Of a stretch of DNA of 21,680 nt, positions 16,623 through 21,680 are shown in pieces. The notes below the pieces were generated by a model. It searched no databases. It was not told the DNA's origin and saw only the letters and a program-made list of their open reading frames with translations. How positions within the stretch are numbered: the stretch's first letter is position 1; each line of letters opens with the position of its first letter. Source of the stretch: Oscillospiraceae bacterium (GTDB taxonomy: Bacteria > Bacillota_A > Clostridia > Oscillospirales > Ruminococcaceae); NCBI GenBank assembly GCA_017523995.1, contig JAFWUX010000189.1:1-21680 (forward strand), in the 5' to 3' direction. The position numbers and the translations under genes were made by a program.

Positions 16623-19600
16623 TTACTGCGCATTTAACTTTGCAGTGATTTTCACAGAATCCTCGGTCTTTTTTTCCTCAAAGGATCCGATCCGGATATC
16701 CGGTGAATAGGTGCCGGGTTTTGTGAGTGTATTGACTTCCTTGCAGGTAAGCGTCGGACTCAGTACCAGTGTAATTTCATATTGCTTTGTCAGCAGCTCG
16801 CTGTACTTGAAATGCAATGTTCCGATAACATTCCCGGAAAAGCCGCCGGAAACAGAACGCTGGCTCATAACCTCCCATCTTGTAAAGTTATCAGGCGCAT
16901 CTTCATAGATTTTGCCGTCCCACGACAAGTAATTGCTTGTTCCCTCGAACTGTGCCGGTGAACATTCCGTGATGATACCGTCCCAGTTTGTCGGATCAAT
17001 CCCGTCATCATCGCTGTTCTGCGCCTTGCCTTTGACTGTAAACCCGGTGATGCTGCCGCCCTTTGTGACACCGCCGCTGCTCATTGTAAACGGATTGGTC
17101 GGACTGCCTGAACCGGCCTCCCATGTATGGTCGTCTATTCTCCAAAGGAACTCACCCTTCTGATTGAGCGTGAAATGCGCATTCACACTGGAAACGCCGA
17201 AATTGCCGTAGGTGAGCTGCACCTTGACATCCGTATCAATCACCGGAAATGCCGCTTCGCCGAGCGTCTGTTCAAACGGTTTGCAAGCCGCCGTCCGGAC
17301 TGCGCTGCGCTGCTGACCGGCACGGTCCGTTCCGGCATCAATCAGTTCACAGACCGTGACCTTCACGCTGTTCTTTTGATTCGGACTGAGCATCAGGCTG
17401 CCGAGCGGAATCTTCGTCTCCTCCTGCCACTTGTCATAGCCGATTGTCTGCGTATAGGTTTCTTTGCCGTTGACATTGAAAACCAGCAGGAAACGGTCGG
17501 TCAGACCGGCAGTGCCCTCTGTACTCGGCTGGCTTTTCAGCTTCACCGTTACGATCTCGGCTTCCTCGTCGATCGTCACATCCGGCGTATCCGGCGACGG
17601 GATATAATGGATCATATAGCCGGATTTTCCGCCTTCGCTGAAGCCCTGCAGTTCACGGTAATACATCACGGATTTCTGCGAACTGACGACCGTGCCCTTT
17701 CTGGATTCCGTTCCGCTGTATTTGTCAGCGGATTCAGCGAACAGGAACTGATGCTCCGGCTGAAGCTCACCAAAGTCCGCATCGCGTTCCAGGATCACCG
17801 ACCACGGTCTGTCCTTCGCGCCCGATACGCCGACGCAGGTACAAGCCAGATCCTTTGCCTTCACGATACTGTAGCTCTGTGTTTTCTCGCTGCTGAACCT
17901 GTGCGTGATGATCAGAGACGGATAATACTGTTTTGAGTCCTCTGTATACTGGCTTTTTTCGGTGAAGAGGATCTCCATGCTTTTGAATGCATACATTTCT
18001 GTTTCTTTTTGCTTCTGATAATGCGCCCAGTAAACATTCAGCACGTCATTCTTGTTTCCCGACCTCGACATCGCAGAGGATTCCGAAAAGCCGAACAGAT
18101 GGTTTACGAGTTCGGAGATCGAGCCGTACTTCTTGTAGCCGAGTATCATATCCCAGCCCTTGATCTGCTTCTTCTGGATCTTTTCAATATGCCGCCAGAA
18201 ATAGGAAAGCGAATAGCCGGAAGCGGTTTGCAGATTGTGGTTTTGCTCTGTCAGTGATGCTGAAACCTGATCCATCGGCAGACCGAAGGTCTCAAAGCAC
18301 TGCCCCTCATCCAGCTTATGCGTCTGAATGTATTTGTGTTCCTCCTGCATATAGTAATCCGCAGCATGGCACTCAATCGTCAGAGCAGACATCTCAAAAA
18401 ATTTTGTATTGGATTCAAGTTTGCCGACAAGCTTTGTCGCCTGCACCAGATGATACAGCTCATGTGTCAGTGTGGTTAGGAGCTGGTCGCAGACTTCGGA
18501 AGGAACCGCAGTGCCGTAGAGATCCCAGTAGGATGTGTCCTTGTCAATATGCGCGTTGTCCTCCTGCACAGTACGCATGATCAGCATATAATTCTTGTAA
18601 ATATAATTCAGTGATGCCTCTCCGAGGTTTCCGAGTACCGGATTGAAGATGATATCCGGCTTTTTGAGACGCGGGCAGTTCTCCTGATAATACAGGTAGT
18701 CCATTGCAATGTCATACTGTCTGGCGAGCAGCACCACATCGGCAGGATGCCCGTTTTCCAGCGTCATGAGATCCTGATATTCCGTATTGTCCGCAAGCAG
18801 CTCATTCTTTTTCTTTGCGGCGGCCTTGTTGACTTCGGTGACATAATTCATGAACAGTCCTGCAATGGAACCCCAGTTGTCACCGACCTTCTCCTCTGCA
18901 TACTCTCTTGCTTTCCGGGTAGCATCCGCTTCGATCTCCTGTAACCGCTTCGTTCTGGCGTCCTTTGTCTCCTGCGGCTCGTTGTCCTGATACCAGATCG
19001 TGAAGCGATCCGTTTCAAAGGAACCGACGCAGCCGTCTCCTGCTTTCAGCCATTGAATATACTCAGGTGCATTGGCGACCAGATAGATTTCAATGGCAAC
19101 GAGAAGCCCCTTGCCGATCATGACCAGCACCGCGACGCTGTTCTGATCGCTCATCCATGACAGGGTATCACCCTCGATCTCAATGGGGTATTCCGTGATC
19201 GTGCCGTCGTCGTCGATGCGGAGCAGACTGAGCTGCTCATACAGCTCCGCCGGAATCTCCAGCGCCGAAAGGTCATAGCTGCAGGTATAATACCCCGGCA
19301 GATGCTCATCCGGCTTCAGTCCGGCTTCGATATGCCATGCATCGAGCATCAGGGTGTCATACGCTGCCAGACGCTGATCAAGCGCTTTTGCCTCCTCATC
19401 GTCAAGCTCGGAGAATTGCAACTGCCCATCATAGCTGAGGGCATTTTCATCTGCGGAGACCGTCAGCCTGCCGAGCACCTCCTCCGTGAAAGCGGCACTG
19501 TCTCCGCCCGGGTCGCGGATCCAATTGAAGCTGCTTGTATCCGGCAGCCCGAACGGGTCGGGGTCGGTTCCGTCGCTGACTGCGGCGTCCTTCGGCGGCA

Positions 19601-21230
19601 CGATCACAGGCTTTTCCGTCTGCTGTTGCTGCTGCAGCAGCTTCAGAAGTAGCATTTCATCTAGTATACTTATAATGCCGTCGCGGTCAATATCCGCAGC
19701 GCGCAGTCCCGTTTCCGAGAGATTTCTTTTCAGTTCCTCTGCGAGAAACCGTGCCAGTAAAACCGCATCAGATACGGAAACTTTCCCGTCCGCATTGATA
19801 TCCCCGTAAAGCAGATCAGGATCTGCAGGCGCAGTGGTGCGAACTGTTGCGGTTGTAGTTGCAGTCGTAACGGTTGTTGTCTTTGTCGTCGTGGTAACGG
19901 CCTTTGTTGTGGTGGTAGCAACAGCTTTTGTTGTCGTGGTGATAGTCTTTGTCGTAGCTGCAGCCGGTACGGTAAGCAAATCCGCAATCTGCAGCTCAAT
20001 GCCGTTCTGCATTACATTCAGGTGATAGGGATATTCCACGCCGTTCAAATACAGCCGGAATTCGCCGGTATAGTCAAACATATAGCCGTCCGTGCTTTCC
20101 AGCCAGACAAAATATGTATAATTTCTGCCGCTGCGGAATGCCGTCAGCAGGCTTGCAGAATTGAGATATTCGGCTGTGTTGTATCCGGATTTGCTGAACA
20201 CGGCTTCACCTTCTCCGCGCCAGCCCTCCGTAATCAGCCGGAAGCCGGAATGATCCGCAGGCCTCGCAGAAAAAACGGGCGCATCGCCGCCGGTGAAGCC
20301 GAAGCTGATGTCTTCCAGATAAATCGCATCCATGACAGTCGGTCCGGAAGCCGGTTCAAACGCGCCGAGGAAGTCGCATCGGATGACCAGCACATCCTTG
20401 GACTCATAAAGTTCTGCATCATAATCCATCATGCTGACAGGTTCACCGTCATAGAAAAGGTTGAAATCATCGGTAAAAACATAGCCTTCTTTTGCCTTTA
20501 GCTGCACGTAATAGGAATAATACTCCGGTTCTCCATTTTCCGGATACGGAATCACATCGCCGGTGCTGCGCAGAACACCGCCCTCTTTTCCGATTACAGC
20601 CCATGCTTCATTTGCAAGCGTCATCTGCCCGGCGGAATCCGGCGACAGATACGCAGTGAATGCCGGTGCTTCCCCACAGCGGAGCTGTGTGCTGATATTG
20701 TTCAGGCTGATCGTACTGATCTCCGTTATGGTACCTGCACTGTAATCCGGACAGATCGCCCCTATGAAATCACAGCGAAGCATGATCCTGTTCCCGGAAG
20801 AATACAGCGTATAGTCATAATCCATCATACTGACTTGCATCCCGTCATAATACAAAGTAAAGGTATCCGTGAACGTATAGCCGCTGTCAGCCTGCAAAAG
20901 AACATAATAGGAATAGTACACATCTTCATCCGTTTCCGGATACGGGACGATATCGTTTGCATTTCGGTATATGCCGTCATCACTTCCGATGATCGCCCAT
21001 GCTTCATCGCGGATCGACATATGCAGAGCACTGTCGGCCGAAAGATAGGTCGTAAAGGAAGGCGCAGCACCATAAGACAGATGCGTAAAGATATTGTTCA
21101 GCTCTATAACGCCAATCGGCTCTGCTGCATCAGCAGCCGTGACAATGCTTTGCACTGGAACGGAACAAAGGAACATCACTGACGCAATCGTTCCGGACAT
21201 CAGTTTCTTGACACCTTTCACATATACCAT
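16623..21230 (-). CDS. Secreted HExxH metallopeptidase with internal dockerin and three N-terminal repeats
   Basis: 1535 residues. The ATG at 21230 has AGGAAAGG almost touching it; a GTG three codons on has better spacing, and either choice keeps the signal peptide (KGVKKLMSGTIASVMFLCSV). Three repeats of about 120 residues follow (about 38-165, 172-300, 310-420); the first two share PSFTTYLS/PAFTAYLS, EAWA(I/V)IG, YYSYYV and VSMMDYD. A Thr-rich linker (422-472) leads to an internal dockerin: D477 opens GDINADGKVSVSDA, loop 2 is DIDRDGIISILDE, ending in a short Gln run. The peptidase module has H923-E924-L-Y-H927 in THELYHLV and a candidate third zinc ligand E953 (SALTIECHAAD), a gluzincin-like spacing. 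C-terminal beta-rich domains fill about 1100-1535. Family assignment beyond zincin is open. It is convergent with the LRR-dockerin gene. Confidence 0.9.
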   Translation of the reverse strand: MVYVKGVKKLMSGTIASVMFLCSVPVQSIVTAADAAEPIGVIELNNIFTHLSYGAAPSFTTYLSADSALHMSIRDEAWAIIGSDDGIYRNANDIVPYPETDEDVYYSYYVLLQADSGYTFTDTFTLYYDGMQVSMMDYDYTLYSSGNRIMLRCDFIGAICPDYSAGTITEISTISLNNISTQLRCGEAPAFTAYLSPDSAGQMTLANEAWAVIGKEGGVLRSTGDVIPYPENGEPEYYSYYVQLKAKEGYVFTDDFNLFYDGEPVSMMDYDAELYESKDVLVIRCDFLGAFEPASGPTVMDAIYLEDISFGFTGGDAPVFSARPADHSGFRLITEGWRGEGEAVFSKSGYNTAEYLNSASLLTAFRSGRNYTYFVWLESTDGYMFDYTGEFRLYLNGVEYPYHLNVMQNGIELQIADLLTVPAAATTKTITTTTKAVATTTTKAVTTTTKTTTVTTATTTATVRTTAPADPDLLYGDINADGKVSVSDAVLLARFLAEELKRNLSETGLRAADIDRDGIISILDEMLLLKLLQQQQQTEKPVIVPPKDAAVSDGTDPDPFGLPDTSSFNWIRDPGGDSAAFTEEVLGRLTVSADENALSYDGQLQFSELDDEEAKALDQRLAAYDTLMLDAWHIEAGLKPDEHLPGYYTCSYDLSALEIPAELYEQLSLLRIDDDGTITEYPIEIEGDTLSWMSDQNSVAVLVMIGKGLLVAIEIYLVANAPEYIQWLKAGDGCVGSFETDRFTIWYQDNEPQETKDARTKRLQEIEADATRKAREYAEEKVGDNWGSIAGLFMNYVTEVNKAAAKKKNELLADNTEYQDLMTLENGHPADVVLLARQYDIAMDYLYYQENCPRLKKPDIIFNPVLGNLGEASLNYIYKNYMLIMRTVQEDNAHIDKDTSYWDLYGTAVPSEVCDQLLTTLTHELYHLVQATKLVGKLESNTKFFEMSALTIECHAADYYMQEEHKYIQTHKLDEGQCFETFGLPMDQVSASLTEQNHNLQTASGYSLSYFWRHIEKIQKKQIKGWDMILGYKKYGSISELVNHLFGFSESSAMSRSGNKNDVLNVYWAHYQKQKETEMYAFKSMEILFTEKSQYTEDSKQYYPSLIITHRFSSEKTQSYSIVKAKDLACTCVGVSGAKDRPWSVILERDADFGELQPEHQFLFAESADKYSGTESRKGTVVSSQKSVMYYRELQGFSEGGKSGYMIHYIPSPDTPDVTIDEEAEIVTVKLKSQPSTEGTAGLTDRFLLVFNVNGKETYTQTIGYDKWQEETKIPLGSLMLSPNQKNSVKVTVCELIDAGTDRAGQQRSAVRTAACKPFEQTLGEAAFPVIDTDVKVQLTYGNFGVSSVNAHFTLNQKGEFLWRIDDHTWEAGSGSPTNPFTMSSGGVTKGGSITGFTVKGKAQNSDDDGIDPTNWDGIITECSPAQFEGTSNYLSWDGKIYEDAPDNFTRWEVMSQRSVSGGFSGNVIGTLHFKYSELLTKQYEITLVLSPTLTCKEVNTLTKPGTYSPDIRIGSFEEKKTEDSVKITAKLNAQ

Positions 21231-21269
21231 CCTTTCCTGTTTACAGTAGTGGGCAGATATTACAATTCC

Positions 21270-21298
21270 AGTATAGCATAAATTTATTTATTTGTCAA
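21270..21298 (-). promoter_or_regulatory. Promoter of the metallopeptidase gene
   Basis: On the minus strand TTGACA (21298-21293), a 17-nt spacer and TATACT (21275-21270). This is 40 nt upstream of the ATG at 21230. Confidence 0.85.
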
Positions 21299-21464
21299 TC
21301 GGAATTTGAAGAAATCCACGACGGCACTTACCTGTTTTACCCTGTAAGCCGGCTTATCTGTTTTCAAAAAACAGCGGGACTTTAACTGTACCAAGGTTTG
21401 CTTTGAACTGTTATTTCGTTTCTCCTCACACCGCATATAAGCAGCAAATTTATCTATAGCCAAT

Positions 21465-21545
21465 AAGGTAGCATCGTTCATTTTCCGATATTTGAAAAGT
21501 ATTTCCGTATTCGGAAAAAAGAGTGATTCGAAACTTATCTGTGGA
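21465..21545 (+). repeat. Intergenic repeat family, copy D (partial)
   Basis: It shares with copy C the block GCATCGTTCA, TTTTCCGATATTTGAAAAG, CCGTATTCGGAAAA and GATTCGAAA, and with copy A the block AACTTATCTGT. The arms TTTTCCGATA (21481-21490) and TATTCGGAAAA (21508-21518) form an inverted repeat. The terminator-hairpin half is missing. Bases 21299-21464 between the promoter and this copy show nothing recognisable. Confidence 0.65.
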
Positions 21546-21680
21546 ATTGTCAAGAAATGTGCAGTCAGAGAATACCCAAAATCTGTAATAGACAGGTATC
21601 AGGCGGCATGGTGAGCCAGCCCGGTTGAAGACCTTAGTGCCACAGGTGGGAGGCCATCCTTGTTGAAGCTGTTGATTCTC
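21546..21680. other. Unassigned right-edge segment
   Basis: GC-richer than the bases before it, with several short self-complementary pieces (for example CCAC-AG-GTGG near 21640). No long open frame. It could be the start of a structured RNA or the edge of a mobile element (the noncoding end of an IS200/IS605-type element is one option), but the window ends too soon to say. Confidence 0.25.

Noticed and set aside
21284..21553. Minus-strand 89-residue frame with a KMNDA motif, similar to one at 16213-16491
   Set aside because: The protein similarity comes from the shared DNA of repeat copies C and D; the starts lack ribosome sites and the frame overlaps the metallopeptidase promoter.
1..21680. 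tRNA, rRNA or known riboswitch
   Set aside because: I saw no cloverleaf, rRNA segment or familiar riboswitch core on either strand.

Overview
The window looks like a piece of a Ruminococcus-type genome (Oscillospiraceae, cellulosome builders such as R. flavefaciens or R. champanellensis). This rests on three secreted proteins that carry dockerin modules behind very long threonine-rich linkers, on BspA-like leucine-rich repeats, on Gram-positive Shine-Dalgarno sequences, and on sigma-A promoters with near-perfect TTGACA / TATAAT boxes. The species is an inference; the family-level reading is fairly secure.

Layout. 1-3157 (minus) is the N-terminal 1052 residues of a secreted lactocepin/C5a-peptidase-like subtilase that runs off the left edge. 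3459-4097 (plus) is a 212-residue cytoplasmic protein of unknown function behind a perfect consensus promoter, followed by two hairpin terminators. 13400-4446 (minus) is a tight four-gene operon: a double-FHA ABC ATPase, its ABC-2 permease, a transmembrane Ser/Thr kinase whose outer part is a BspA-like leucine-rich-repeat domain, and a 1436-residue secreted dockerin protein with a papain-like cysteine peptidase module. 14063-16330 (plus) encodes an LRR + beta-helix + Thr linker + dockerin protein. 16623-21230 (minus) encodes a 1535-residue secreted protein with three N-terminal repeats, an internal dockerin and an HExxH metallopeptidase module. The remaining 450 bases hold a promoter, a repeat copy and an unassigned edge segment.

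How it may work together. The operon joins a sensor (LRR ectodomain plus kinase), a phosphothreonine reader fused to a transporter motor (FHA-ABC), the channel, and an exported dockerin peptidase. The kinase carries three 12-residue repeats with a TVYxxP motif next to its membrane segment, and the same TVYxxP motif opens the FHA-ABC protein, so a kinase-to-FHA phosphothreonine relay is a sensible hypothesis. It resembles the PknF/Rv1747 arrangement of mycobacteria, but with an LRR receptor and a cellulosome-linked protease added. Around it lie peptidases of three mechanistic classes (serine, cysteine, metallo) plus two LRR proteins, which suggests a locus for proteolysis or protein capture on the cell surface or cellulosome.

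A family of short intergenic repeats, each built around a terminator hairpin and a conserved tail, occurs four to five times, mostly just downstream of genes.
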